Source of the DNA: Thermococcus peptonophilus
Lineage (GTDB): Archaea; Methanobacteriota_B; Thermococci; Thermococcales; Thermococcaceae
Length of the DNA: 64,000 bases
Direction of reading: 5' to 3'
Assembly: GCF_001592435.1 (NCBI RefSeq)
Contig: NZ_CP014750.1
Span: forward strand, 558,001-622,000
Shown: piece after piece, positions 34,122-42,738 of the stretch
Layout of the letters: every line of letters begins with the position of its first letter
Position numbering within the stretch: position 1 is the first letter of the stretch
Program-made: the position numbers and the translations under genes
The notes under the pieces: model-generated
What the model saw: only the letters and a program-made list of their open reading frames with translations
What the model was told of the DNA's origin: nothing
Databases searched by the model: none

Positions 34122-34526
34122 ATGGGGAGGCCGATGCAGGTTGCCAGGCACTGGAGACACTTCCGTGAGAAGTACGCCCTCATCGGGGGCAAGTGTGAGA
34201 ACGGCCACGTCTTCTTCCCGAAGAGGCCCGTCTGCCCTGTCTGCGGCTCAAGGAACGTTGAGGAGTACCAGTTCAGCGGAAAGGGTAAGGTCATCAGCTG
34301 GACCATCGTTAGGAACCCGCCGAGCGGCTTCGAGTACTACAAGCCCTATCCCCTTGCCCTCGTCCAGCTTGAGGAGGGACCCGTTGTCCTGGCCCAGCTC
34401 ACCGACGTTGATCCAGATGAAATCCACGAGGGCATGGAGGTCGAAATGGTCACGAGGAAGATAAGGGAGTTCGGAGAAGACGGCATAATCCTCTACGCCT
34501 ACAAGTTCAGGCCACCAATAAAGTGA
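34122..34526 (+). CDS. DUF35 OB-fold/zinc-ribbon protein (thiolase-HMGCS bridging subunit)
   Basis: The 134-residue protein has an N-terminal zinc-ribbon region and an OB fold (SGKGKVISWTIV, YPLALVQLEEGP). In methanogens this subunit connects thiolase and HMG-CoA synthase and shares a CoA channel. The ribbon here has KCENGH rather than the usual CxxC for its first pair, with the second pair CPVC intact, so a His may replace one Cys ligand. The ATG begins one base after the thiolase stop. A T-rich terminator follows. Confidence 0.9.
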   Translation: MGRPMQVARHWRHFREKYALIGGKCENGHVFFPKRPVCPVCGSRNVEEYQFSGKGKVISWTIVRNPPSGFEYYKPYPLALVQLEEGPVVLAQLTDVDPDEIHEGMEVEMVTRKIREFGEDGIILYAYKFRPPIK

Positions 34527-34545
34527 TTTCTTCTTTTTCTTTCTC
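34526..34545 (+). terminator. T-rich terminator after the mevalonate operon
   Basis: The stop codon is followed directly by TTTCTTCTTTTTCTTTCTC, a pyrimidine tract typical of archaeal termination. Confidence 0.5.
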
Positions 34546-34626
34546 ATGTCCTGTGCCTCTTTTCAGGACGGACAACAGCGGGCAACTCTTTTAAGTCAAC
34601 CAAGCCTTCCCGCTCTGGGAAGGAAA

Positions 34627-36597
34627 ATGAACGAAAAAGAAGTAGTGCTGTCAAAGTTCATCGCTCACCTCAAGGAACTCGTTGAGATGGAGCGGAGGGC
34701 CGAGATAGAGGCCATGCGCTTAGAGATGAGGCGCCTCAGCGGCAGGGAGCGAGAGAAGGTTGGAAGGGCAGTTCTTGGCCTCAACGGAAAGGTAATCGGT
34801 GAGGAGCTCGGCTATTTTCTGGTGAGGTATGGAAGGGATAGGGAGATAAAGACCGAAATAAGCATCGGCGACCTCGTAGTAATCAGCAAACGCGACCCGC
34901 TCAAGAGCGACCTCGTGGGGACTGTCGTGGAGAAGGGAAAGCGCTTTCTCACCGTTGCCCTCGAAACCGTCCCGGAGTGGGCGCTTAAGGGCGTCAGAAT
35001 TGACCTCTACGCGAACGACATAACCTTCAAGCGCTGGATGGAGAACCTCGACAACCTGAGGGAGAGCGGGAGAAAGGCCCTTGAGCTGTACCTCGGCCTT
35101 AGGGAGCCTGAGGAGAGCGAACCCGTTGAGTTCCAGCCCTTCGACAAGAGCCTGAACGCGAGCCAGAGGAGGGCCATATCAAAGGCCCTCGGCAGTGGGG
35201 ACTTCTTCCTCGTTCACGGGCCTTTTGGGACAGGGAAAACGAGAACCCTGGTGGAGCTGATAAGGCAGGAGGTGACGAGGGGCCATAAGGTTCTCGCAAC
35301 CGCCGAGAGCAACGTTGCCGTTGACAACATAGTCGAGAGGCTTGCAGATTCAGGATTGAAAGTGGTAAGGGTCGGTCACCCGAGCAGGGTCTCAAGGGCT
35401 CTCCACGAGACGACGTTAGCTTACCTGATCACCCAGCACGACCTCTACGGAGAGCTGAGGGAGCTTAGGGTCATCGGTGAGAACCTCAAGGAGAAGAGGG
35501 ACACCTTCACAAAGCCAGCTCCAAAGTACAGGAGGGGGTTGAGCGATAGAGAAATTTTAAGGCTCGCTGAAAAGGGAATCGGGACGAGAGGGATTTCGGC
35601 GAGACTAATCAGGGAGATGGCGGAGTGGATCAGGATAAACCAGCAGGTTCAGAAGACCTTCGACGATGCCAAGAAGCTTGAAGAAAGAATAGCGAGGGAG
35701 ATAATCAGTGAAGCCGACGTGGTTCTGACAACAAACGCATCAGCTGGCTTGGAAGTGGTTGACTACGGCGAATACGATGTGGCAGTTATAGACGAGGCGA
35801 CTCAGGCGACGATTCCAAGCATCCTCATCCCTATAAACAGGGCGAAGCGCTTTGTATTGGCTGGAGACCACAAACAGCTCCCGCCGACGATACTGAGCGG
35901 GAAGGCGAAGAAGCTTTCAAGGACCCTCTTTGAGGGCCTAATAGAGCGCTATCCGGAGAAGAGTGAGATGCTCACCGTCCAGTACAGGATGAACGAGAGA
36001 CTGATGGAGTTCCCAAGCAGGGAGTTCTACGACGGGAAGATAGAGGCCCACGAGAGCGTTAAAAATATCACACTGGCGGATTTAGGGGTCAGCAAACCCG
36101 AGTTTGAGGATTTCTGGAATACTGCCCTCAAGCCCGAAAACGTGCTGGTCTTCATTGACACCTCAAAGAGGGAAGACCGCTTCGAGAGACAGAGGCGTGG
36201 TAGTGACAGCAGGGAGAACCCTCTTGAGGCGAAGCTCGTCGCCGAGGCCGTTGAGAGGCTCCTTGAGATGGGCGTGAAGCCTGACTGGATAGGTGTAATC
36301 ACGCCCTACGACGACCAGAGGGACATGATAAGCTCAATGGTGGGCGAAGAGGTCGAGGTAAAAACGGTTGACGGCTACCAGGGGAGGGAAAAAGAGGTCA
36401 TTGTACTGTCCTTCGTCCGCTCGAACAGAAGGGGAGAGCTCGGCTTCCTTACAGACCTCAGAAGGCTTAACGTCTCCCTCACGAGGGCCAAGAGGAAGTT
36501 AATAGCGGTTGGGGACTCGTCCACACTCTCAAACCACCCAACTTACAGGAGGTTTATCGAGTTCGTGAGAGAAAAGGGCACTTTAATAGGGGTGTGA
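34627..36597 (+). CDS. Upf1/IGHMBP2-like superfamily 1B helicase
   Basis: The 656-residue helicase has Walker [11 protein letters not shown], motif [11 protein letters not shown] (DEAT), motif [12 protein letters not shown], motif [14 protein letters not shown] and [10 protein letters not shown], as in Upf1 and IGHMBP2. Residues 1-150 form a beta-rich 1B-like domain ([13 protein letters not shown]). The homologue in T. kodakarensis is, from memory, TK0178, described as Upf1-like. ATG 34627 follows GGAAGG; the open frame upstream has no conserved sequence. It is followed by taw3 in one operon. Confidence 0.92.
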   Translation: MNEKEVVLSKFIAHLKELVEMERRAEIEAMRLEMRRLSGREREKVGRAVLGLNGKVIGEELGYFLVRYGRDREIKTEISIGDLVVISKRDPLKSDLVGTVVEKGKRFLTVALETVPEWALKGVRIDLYANDITFKRWMENLDNLRESGRKALELYLGLREPEESEPVEFQPFDKSLNASQRRAISKALGSGDFFLVHGPFGTGKTRTLVELIRQEVTRGHKVLATAESNVAVDNIVERLADSGLKVVRVGHPSRVSRALHETTLAYLITQHDLYGELRELRVIGENLKEKRDTFTKPAPKYRRGLSDREILRLAEKGIGTRGISARLIREMAEWIRINQQVQKTFDDAKKLEERIAREIISEADVVLTTNASAGLEVVDYGEYDVAVIDEATQATIPSILIPINRAKRFVLAGDHKQLPPTILSGKAKKLSRTLFEGLIERYPEKSEMLTVQYRMNERLMEFPSREFYDGKIEAHESVKNITLADLGVSKPEFEDFWNTALKPENVLVFIDTSKREDRFERQRRGSDSRENPLEAKLVAEAVERLLEMGVKPDWIGVITPYDDQRDMISSMVGEEVEVKTVDGYQGREKEVIVLSFVRSNRRGELGFLTDLRRLNVSLTRAKRKLIAVGDSSTLSNHPTYRRFIEFVREKGTLIGV

Positions 36598-36607
36598 GGT
36601 GACCAGC

Positions 36608-37204
36608 ATGTTTCTCTACACCGAGAACTTTGAAGAGCAGAAGGAAAAGGCGATGGAAGGCCTGAGGAAGGCCCTTGAAGAGGACAGGGTAGACCATGAC
36701 ATAATCCCGCTCCTGGAGAAGATAAACGCCCTCCCAAACTACTTCACGACTTCCTCATGCTCGGGAAGGATTTCGGTCATGGAGATGCCTCACTTCGGCG
36801 ACAAGGTGAACTCTGTGTGGCTCGGCAAGTGGCACAGGGAGGTCAGGCTCGAAGAAGTCCTTGAGGCTGTGAGAAAACACCGCTCCGGCCAGCTCTGGTT
36901 TCTGGTCAGGAGTCCAATACTCCACGTTGGGGCGAGAACTCTTGAGGACGCTGTGAGACTGTTAAACCTTGCCATAGGCCTGGGCTTTAAGTACTCCAAC
37001 ATAAAGAGCGTGAGCCACAAGAAGCTGGTCGTTGAGATACGTTCAACAGAGAGGATGGACGTCCCGCTGGGCGAGAACGGGGAACTGTGGGTTGATGAGG
37101 CATACATCGAGAGAATAGTCACCCTTGCAAACGCCCAGGTCAGAAGGTTCAAGGCGAAGCTGAAGAGGCTGGAAGAGGAAATTGAACGCTTATCTGAGGT
37201 TTGA
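36608..37204 (+). CDS. taw3: tRNA wybutosine-type methyltransferase Taw3
   Basis: Taw3 (TYW3 family) methylates the wyosine precursor at G37 of tRNA-Phe. The 198-residue protein has the family's TTSSCSGRISVME and WFLVRSPILHVGARTLEDA. The C-terminal 30 residues form a charged helix. ATG 36608 follows GAGGTGACCAGC and lies 10 bases after the helicase stop, so both are probably on one transcript. Confidence 0.93.
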   Translation: MFLYTENFEEQKEKAMEGLRKALEEDRVDHDIIPLLEKINALPNYFTTSSCSGRISVMEMPHFGDKVNSVWLGKWHREVRLEEVLEAVRKHRSGQLWFLVRSPILHVGARTLEDAVRLLNLAIGLGFKYSNIKSVSHKKLVVEIRSTERMDVPLGENGELWVDEAYIERIVTLANAQVRRFKAKLKRLEEEIERLSEV

Positions 37205-37287
37205 GTTTTTCTTAGTTTGGTTCCGTCGTTTGCTCCGGGATCTAGATGGGAAGTGAAGGAGCATTAAGTTACTGATTACTCCTCAGT

Positions 37288-37470
37288 CTAATCCACCATG
37301 ATTGCATAGATAGCCATAAGGTAATATATAGCGGTGTACACCAGCACTCTGATGCCAAAGCTTCTGTTGTCTATCCATGCTTCCCTGTACCCTTCAATAG
37401 CTCTTGATATAAGCCAGTAGTAAACAGCGCCTGAGATAGATATCAAGAGCAGAGAACTCAGTAGGCTCAT
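37288..37470 (-). CDS. Small membrane protein, 60 residues
   Basis: The peptide has two hydrophobic segments (LSSLLLISISGAVYYWLIS and RVLVYTAIYYLMAIYAIM) separated by a charged turn, so it should span the membrane twice. ATG 37470 follows GAGGTGCGAAC. It starts 9 bases after the stop of the AMMECR1 gene on the same strand, so the two are probably cotranscribed. I do not recognise the family. Confidence 0.65.
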   Translation of the reverse strand: MSLLSSLLLISISGAVYYWLISRAIEGYREAWIDNRSFGIRVLVYTAIYYLMAIYAIMVD

Positions 37471-37479
37471 GTTCGCACC

Positions 37480-38097
37480 TCATACCAGCGATTTTCTTCT
37501 CACAGGCCCCCTGGGATACTCCTCTTCGAAGATTTCGGCAGTGAAGCGGTAGACCTTTGTGTCTGGATCGAGCCAGCAGTCGGGTGGAAGACCGGCTTTC
37601 CAGCAGGTCTGGGTCAGGAACTCCTCCTCGTCCCAGCCCCATTCGACTGGAACCTGAGGCAGGAGCAGGCCGGAGTAGATGCCCTTCTCTATGAGAAGGC
37701 CGTCCCTGCCGACCTTTATCTTCTTAGGTCTCTCCTCTGGCGGGCCCTCTACGAGTTCCGGCGGGGTTAAGACGCTGACCTCAACGGTCAGTTCGTCAAG
37801 CTCCTCAGGCCTGACGGGTGGGAAGCGCGGATCGTCAACAGCCGCGTATATCGCCGCCTTTATCGTTGCCTCGACGAGCGGGTATATAGGGAGCGGAAAG
37901 CCGATGCATCCTCTAAGCGCCATCTGAGGGGGAACATTGTGCCTGTTGAGGGTTACGAAGACGCCCATCTTCTCCCAAAGCTCAGGGGGCGTGTCTTCAG
38001 GCGGCTCTATGACCCTCTTATGCCTGACGTACTCTTCAACTGCCCTCCTCGCGAGCCTGACGAGGAACTCCCCCCACTCGTCCTTTATGCGGTACAT
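37480..38097 (-). CDS. AMMECR1-domain protein
   Basis: The 205-residue protein has the AMMECR1 signature [21 protein letters not shown] shortened here to its core RGCIGF, plus [13 protein letters not shown] and [10 protein letters not shown]. It belongs to the widely conserved family of unknown function whose P. horikoshii member has a known structure. ATG 38097 follows GAGGTGATGGAG. It is divergent from the thiamine-binding-like gene and upstream of a small membrane protein. Confidence 0.92.
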   Translation of the reverse strand: MYRIKDEWGEFLVRLARRAVEEYVRHKRVIEPPEDTPPELWEKMGVFVTLNRHNVPPQMALRGCIGFPLPIYPLVEATIKAAIYAAVDDPRFPPVRPEELDELTVEVSVLTPPELVEGPPEERPKKIKVGRDGLLIEKGIYSGLLLPQVPVEWGWDEEEFLTQTCWKAGLPPDCWLDPDTKVYRFTAEIFEEEYPRGPVRRKSLV

Positions 38098-38204
38098 CTC
38101 CATCACCTCCATCCTTGATTGAACTCCAAACGTTTATAACATGTGCTTTAACCAGAACACAAAGTTTAAAACATCGCCGAAGGAATTTAAGACGGGTGCC
38201 GAAA

Positions 38205-38507
38205 ATGGTCATAGCGGAGTTCGTCATAGTCCCGTTGGGCGAGAAAAGCCTCAGCAGGTACGTCGCCGAAGTAGTAAAGCTTTTAGAGAAGAAAGGTGTT
38301 AAATATCAACTGACGCCGATGGCCACCATTATCGAAGTTCCAACCGTCGAAGACGTCTTCAAAATAGTCGCGGAGGCACACGAACTCATGTTTAAGCTCG
38401 GAGCTAAGCGGGTCTCAACAACCGTGAGGATTGACGACAGGAGGGACAAGGAGCGGCACATGGAGGACAAAATAAAATCAGTCATGGAAAAGGTCAGGGG
38501 TGGTTGA
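38205..38507 (+). CDS. MTH1187/YkoF-like thiamine-binding protein
   Basis: The 100-residue protein opens [12 protein letters not shown] and contains [17 protein letters not shown] and [13 protein letters not shown], the MTH1187 family pattern. Members form ferredoxin-fold tetramers and some bind thiamine or hydroxymethylpyrimidine. ATG 38205 follows GGGTGCCGAAA. Its stop overlaps the DUF373 gene by 8 bases. A thiamine/iron-type ABC transporter lies 7 kb away; a joint role is only inference. Confidence 0.88.
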   Translation: MVIAEFVIVPLGEKSLSRYVAEVVKLLEKKGVKYQLTPMATIIEVPTVEDVFKIVAEAHELMFKLGAKRVSTTVRIDDRRDKERHMEDKIKSVMEKVRGG

Positions 38508-39675
38508 TATCAGGGTGCTAATCCTGGCCATAGACAGAGATGACGATTTCGGAAAAAAAGCCGGAGTTAAGGGGCCGGTTATCGGGAGAGACGCCTGCTT
38601 AGATGCAGCTGTAAAGCTGAGTCTGGCCGACCCTGAGGACAGCGATGCAAACGTTCTCTACGCGGCTGTAAAGCTCTACGACGAGCTGAAAGAGAAGGGA
38701 GAGTTTGATGGGGTCCAAGTAGCCCTGATAACTGGCCATCCAAAGGTCGGGCTGAAAAGCGATATGGAGCTTGCCAGACAGCTCGAGGAAGTTTTGAGAG
38801 TTTTTCCGGCTGATGGTGTGATCCCGGTAACCGATGGAGCGGAGGACGAGCAGATTTTTCCCATAATCACTTCAAAAGTCCCAATCATAACATCCCATCG
38901 CGTTGTGGTCAAGCAAAGCCCGGGCATCGAGACGACATGGTACATCATAGTGAAGTACATGAAGGAGATACTGAGCGACCCAGAAGTTGCGAAGGTTGTC
39001 TTCGGTATTCCCGGTCTTATCGTCCTGCTCTACGGCCTGTCCAAGATAGTGGGTGTGTGGTATCCGCAGAGCGAGAAGATAGTGTCAACGGTAATTTCCG
39101 GTACTGTCCTTCTGATAATCGGCGGTCTGTTCTTTACGAAGGGTTTCAACATTGACCTAAGCGGTGTGATATCCTCGTTTAGACGTGCCATCGTTGAGCA
39201 GTTCGTAGTTGTCCTGTCCTTTGTGGCTGGAATTTTGATAATCGTCAGCGGCGCAATAAACGCCTACCTGAACCTGGAGAGCTATTCCCTTCAGCTTATA
39301 GGCAGTTACCCCGGGACCTCACTCCTGGCAACGCTGATATACCTGAACGCAATATCCGGGACGATAACCATTGGAATTGCCGTAATGATAGCTGGGAAAG
39401 TCCTTCACGCCTACTTGAGGCGCGACTACCATATATGGTACTATATCTCGGCGCTCCTCATGACCCCCGCCCTCTGGGTGACACTTGACCTAACGACTAG
39501 ATATGCCCTATCGATATTCATGGTCTCTGACATTGAGGTTTTCCAGAAGCTTATCCTGGGGATTCTTGATGTTGGAGTGGCGGTTTTAGCGGGGGCATAT
39601 CTCCGTGGAAAAGTTAAGGGATGGATGAACGTTGAGAATGGAAGACGCACTCAGGAAGTATCGGCTAAAGCTTGA
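38500..39675 (+). CDS. DUF373-family membrane protein
   Basis: The 391-residue protein has a soluble N-terminal domain (about 140 residues; [25 protein letters not shown]) and then about six membrane segments. DUF373 is an archaeal family of unknown function. GTG 38500 is given; GTG 38515, which would begin at LILAID, is also possible with GGTGGT 10 bases before it. It overlaps the previous gene by 8 bases and the next by 38. Confidence 0.85.
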   Translation: MVDIRVLILAIDRDDDFGKKAGVKGPVIGRDACLDAAVKLSLADPEDSDANVLYAAVKLYDELKEKGEFDGVQVALITGHPKVGLKSDMELARQLEEVLRVFPADGVIPVTDGAEDEQIFPIITSKVPIITSHRVVVKQSPGIETTWYIIVKYMKEILSDPEVAKVVFGIPGLIVLLYGLSKIVGVWYPQSEKIVSTVISGTVLLIIGGLFFTKGFNIDLSGVISSFRRAIVEQFVVVLSFVAGILIIVSGAINAYLNLESYSLQLIGSYPGTSLLATLIYLNAISGTITIGIAVMIAGKVLHAYLRRDYHIWYYISALLMTPALWVTLDLTTRYALSIFMVSDIEVFQKLILGILDVGVAVLAGAYLRGKVKGWMNVENGRRTQEVSAKA

Positions 39676-40699
39676 AGAATCGCAGAAAGAGGCCCTAAAA
39701 ATAAGAAATACCTATCAAAAATGGCTCTCCAAGAAAAAGAAAGAACTGAAAAAGGCCGTTGAAAAACTTGAGAAGGCAAAGCCTCCAAAAAACGTTGACG
39801 AGACTCTCTTGAAACTCGTCGAAGCAGCCAGGCGGGCCTATGTTTCGGCGTTTAAGCGCGCCCTTGAGGGCATCCGGGATATTGAAGACCTTGGAAAGCG
39901 CCTCCCGGAGCTTGCAAAGGTTCACGTTGACTACGGAAAGCATGTCATAATCCTTTTTGAAAAGGAAGTTCGGGCAATAAACTCGATTCTCAAGGAGATG
40001 GACGAAGCATATAGAGAATATCTCCAAGAGACTCAGAAGAGATCACTCCCCAAGCTTGAAATTGAGAAAAAGATCAGAGAACTTAAAACCGTGCAGGAAA
40101 ACCTCAGCTCCATCAGTTCCGAGATTGAGTCGCTTTTAGAAGAGATTACGCTGAAAAGAAAGGAAATCGAACAAGAGCGCCAAAAGCCAGAAGTCAAGGG
40201 TATTGAAGAGCAACTCGAAAACATCACCACCAAGAAGAGAAAGCTCGAAAGGGAAGTTAGGTCGAACGTTTCAAAAATCCAGAAGACCCTAAAGAGGCTT
40301 CGCATGGGTGGTCTTGCAGATCAGCTCGCCAGGGACAGCAGTGTTGCACTCGAAAGGCCGGAGGAAGTGATCTCACTCCTCCAAACGCTGAAGCCGAGGT
40401 TTGGAGGAAAGGCCCTTAAATCGGCTGAATGGCTGATTGAAAACCTTGAAAGTACTGTCAGTGAGATCAGAGAACTGGATAGGAAGAGTCAGGAACTCGA
40501 AAGTGCCAAGGAAAAAGAACTCTCCCGCGCCGAGCACATTGAGAGTGAGATAAGCTCCCTGGAGCGCAGGATCAAGGAGCTTAAGAACGAAAAGAAAAAG
40601 CTCGAAAAACTGAGAACTCGGCTCGAAGAGGAGATTCAGAAAGAAGTTAGGTTGCTTGAAAAGGTCCTCGGGGAAGAAATTGAATGGGACAACATTTAA
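39638..40699 (+). CDS. Coiled-coil protein of unknown function
   Basis: The 353-residue protein is highly charged with long heptad stretches (about residues 5-45, 120-215 and 270-345), separated by a helical hinge with KTLKRLRMGGLADQLA. It resembles SMC-like or Rad50-like arms only in composition and has no ATPase motifs. ATG 39638 is chosen over TTG 39632. The first 38 bases overlap the DUF373 gene, so the two are surely cotranscribed, and a structural partnership is possible but unproven. Confidence 0.75.
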   Translation: MEDALRKYRLKLEESQKEALKIRNTYQKWLSKKKKELKKAVEKLEKAKPPKNVDETLLKLVEAARRAYVSAFKRALEGIRDIEDLGKRLPELAKVHVDYGKHVIILFEKEVRAINSILKEMDEAYREYLQETQKRSLPKLEIEKKIRELKTVQENLSSISSEIESLLEEITLKRKEIEQERQKPEVKGIEEQLENITTKKRKLEREVRSNVSKIQKTLKRLRMGGLADQLARDSSVALERPEEVISLLQTLKPRFGGKALKSAEWLIENLESTVSEIRELDRKSQELESAKEKELSRAEHIESEISSLERRIKELKNEKKKLEKLRTRLEEEIQKEVRLLEKVLGEEIEWDNI

Positions 40700-40732
40700 A
40701 TTAGGAAGACCTAATTTATCTTGGTGGTGAGT

Positions 40733-41578
40733 ATGTTCAAGGTGGACAGACTGCGCTTTGGAACGGCTGGAATACCGCTGTCAACACCGAAGCCTTCAAC
40801 GATTACCGGCATCGAGCACGTCAGGAAGCTCGGATTAGATGCTATGGAGCTTGAGTTCGTTAGGGGTGTCAACATCTCCCCAGAGCTGGCAAAGAAAATC
40901 AAGTACGTGGCAAAAAAGAACGACGTTCTCCTCACCGCTCACGCTCCATACTACATTAACCTCAACGCTAAGGAGAAGGCGAAAGTCGAGGCGAGCAAGA
41001 AGAGGATAATACAGAGCGCCGAGAGGCTCTACGAGGCAGGTGGCTGGAGCGTCGTCTTTCATGCGGGCTACTACCTCAAACAGCCGCCAGAGAGCGTCTA
41101 TCAGAGGATCCTCGAGGCACTTAAGGATATCCAGAAGGAGCTAATGGACAAAGGCGTGAAAGTCTGGATACGACCAGAGCTAACTGGAAAGCCCACCCAG
41201 TTCGGCGACCTGAAGGAGGTAGTGAAGCTTAGCGAGGAGCTCGAGATGGTTCTTCCGACGATAGACTTTGCTCACGCCCACGCGAGGAACAAGGGGAAGT
41301 GCAACAGCGTTGAAGAGTGGCGCGAGATGCTGTCCTTCATCGAGGACAGACTCGGCAGAGAGGCTTTGGACAACATGCACATCCACATGAGCGGCATCGA
41401 GTACACTGAGAAGGGGGAGAAGAGACACTTACCGCTCCAAGAAAGCGATATGAATTGGGAGGACTTGCTCAGGGTCTTAAAAGAGTTCAAGGTGAAGGGT
41501 ATCGTTATAAGCGAAAGCCCGAACATAGAGGAAGATGCCATCCTCATGAAGAAGAAGTATGAGGAGGTAAAGGTCTAA
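40733..41578 (+). CDS. Endonuclease IV-like (AP endonuclease 2 family) TIM-barrel protein
   Basis: The 281-residue protein matches the xylose isomerase-like/endonuclease IV barrel: LTAHAPYYINL, VFHAGYYL, RPELTGKPTQFGD, DFAHAHAR and HIHMSGIEY supply His, Glu and Asp metal ligands. Abasic-site nuclease activity is likely but not certain, since related barrels are isomerases. ATG 40733 follows GGTGGTGAGT. Its 3' end overlaps the convergent HTH gene by 4 bases. Confidence 0.88.
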   Translation: MFKVDRLRFGTAGIPLSTPKPSTITGIEHVRKLGLDAMELEFVRGVNISPELAKKIKYVAKKNDVLLTAHAPYYINLNAKEKAKVEASKKRIIQSAERLYEAGGWSVVFHAGYYLKQPPESVYQRILEALKDIQKELMDKGVKVWIRPELTGKPTQFGDLKEVVKLSEELEMVLPTIDFAHAHARNKGKCNSVEEWREMLSFIEDRLGREALDNMHIHMSGIEYTEKGEKRHLPLQESDMNWEDLLRVLKEFKVKGIVISESPNIEEDAILMKKKYEEVKV

Positions 41579-42129
41579 AGTATGGTCCCCTCACTAGGGC
41601 CGCCATCAGAAGTTCTTTTCGACCTCTTTTCAATGCAATCTATGATAGTCTCAAGGACTTCCTCGTCCCCTTTCGAGAGTATCTCCGCTATCTTCTCCGC
41701 CACTAAATTCTTCTTGAGTAGGAGTCCTATCCTTTCCCTGACCCTTTCGACATCTTCTCCATTCTCGCCTTCCAGTTCCTCAAGCACCCTCAGAAGGCTC
41801 TCGCGGGTTTCTCTAACGTCCTCAAGGATTCTTTTGTAGTACGCCGCCCTGCGCCATTCCTGGAGGTTCTTCACAGCTTTGTAGTAAGCCTTTCTGTCGC
41901 CCGGCTTCTTTATCCTCACAACGAGTCCCAAGTTCTCAAGGAATTTGAGAGCACTGCTCACGTGGGAAAGCGAGTAGCCCGTTCTTTTGGCTATCTCTCC
42001 AAGGCTCATGGGCTCGTCCTCAAAAAAGAGAACACCGTAGATATATCCGTAGAGCTCGCTGAGTCCGAACTTTCTTGCGGTGTTCGCGAAGTGCTCCATC
42101 ATTATCCTCTTAGCATTTTCAACACTCAA
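41575..42129 (-). CDS. GbsR/MarR-like winged-helix transcriptional regulator
   Basis: The 184-residue protein has a winged helix at about residues 25-95 (MSLGEIAKRTGYSLSHVSSAL is the recognition-helix region; shown in part as LGEIAKRTGYSLSHVSS) and a long helical C-terminal part. It resembles GbsR (COG1510) regulators. The start is TTG 42129, supported by GGAGGG 7 bases upstream and by overlap with the preceding gene (TTGA). It is the second gene of an operon with a stand-alone RAM-domain protein. The promoter carries two palindromes. Confidence 0.82.
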   Translation of the reverse strand: MSVENAKRIMMEHFANTARKFGLSELYGYIYGVLFFEDEPMSLGEIAKRTGYSLSHVSSALKFLENLGLVVRIKKPGDRKAYYKAVKNLQEWRRAAYYKRILEDVRETRESLLRVLEELEGENGEDVERVRERIGLLLKKNLVAEKIAEILSKGDEEVLETIIDCIEKRSKRTSDGGPSEGTIL

Positions 42130-42359
42130 CTCTCTCCCTCCGCGCAGATTAATGTTTCTATAAGGAGAACCCTCCCGGTGTTTAAGATTTCTCGCTGGAG
42201 CTTTGAAAGTTCCCCAGGGTCGTTCACGCTGACCCTCGCGAGGATATCGTAGTAGCCATACAGGCGGTAGAACTCAACCACCCGGCCAAGGCTCCTGAGG
42301 TACTCAACGACACCGTCATCGTTCTTGGCATCTGTCACGAGCAGGAGGAACGCCTCCAT
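42126..42359 (-). CDS. Stand-alone Lrp-type RAM (ligand-binding) domain protein
   Basis: The 77-residue protein has the RAM fold pattern of Lrp/AsnC effector domains (EAFLLLVTDAKND, VVEFYRLYGYYDILARVSV) but no DNA-binding part. Such proteins form oligomers that sense amino acids or pair with a partner regulator. Here the partner is probably the GbsR-like gene just downstream, which overlaps it by 4 bases. ATG 42359 follows GGAGATGATACC. Confidence 0.85.
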   Translation of the reverse strand: MEAFLLLVTDAKNDDGVVEYLRSLGRVVEFYRLYGYYDILARVSVNDPGELSKLQREILNTGRVLLIETLICAEGES

Positions 42360-42403
42360 GGTATCATCTCCATGTGTGCATTGGCACTCGGATCTTATAA
42401 AAC

Positions 42404-42421
42404 TTTCGGAAATTTCCGAAA
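42404..42421 (-). promoter_or_regulatory. Perfect 18-base palindrome upstream of the RAM-GbsR operon TATA box
   Basis: TTTCGGAAATTTCCGAAA equals its own reverse complement. It abuts the operon TATA element (GTTTTATAAG on the reverse strand, 42394-42403), covering the BRE region. It is probably an autoregulatory operator. Confidence 0.6.
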
Positions 42422-42422
42422 A

Positions 42423-42438
42423 TTTAGTAAATACTAAA
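42423..42438 (-). promoter_or_regulatory. Second inverted repeat upstream of the RAM-GbsR operon
   Basis: TTTAGTA-AA-TACTAAA has perfect 7-base arms. It lies one base from the 18-base palindrome, so two dimers could bind side by side on one face of the promoter. Confidence 0.5.
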
Positions 42439-42462
42439 ACACAAAAAGAATGGGTCCAAGAA

Positions 42463-42738
42463 TCAATAGGCCTCCACAAGGCTCGGCTGAGAATACCAGC
42501 GGTGTTCTTCTACCTCAATCCGAATATCGAGCGGCTCAAGCGGCTTTACCTCGTAACCCTTGCTCCTTCCCCACTTCTCTATCTGCCGTATGACGATTCT
42601 CGTTCCAAGCCTCGCTAGCGGGTAGAAAGGTATCAGGAACGGGTTGTTCTTCATGACCGCGGGCAGACCCCTCGTTACCTCCCTCATCATGTGCTTCCAA
42701 GCGTAGTAGAGATGAAGGAACTGGCCGTAAGTTATCAT
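42463..42738 (-). pseudogene. 3' fragment of the radical SAM gene, separated by a frameshift
   Basis: This 91-residue frame starts MITYGQFLHLYYAWKHMMRE and overlaps the end of the radical SAM gene by 4 bases. No ribosome site stands near its ATG. The frame is open a little further upstream and reads YQIDEMITYGQF directly after the point where the main gene leaves frame. Adding one base between GAG and TC (42754-42756) would join both parts smoothly. I read it as the C-terminal part of one protein of about 540 residues. A separate translationally coupled gene is the alternative. Confidence 0.6.

Noticed and set aside
36027-36302. Serine-rich reverse-strand frame inside the helicase gene
   Set aside because: It is antisense to conserved helicase motifs and has no start signal.
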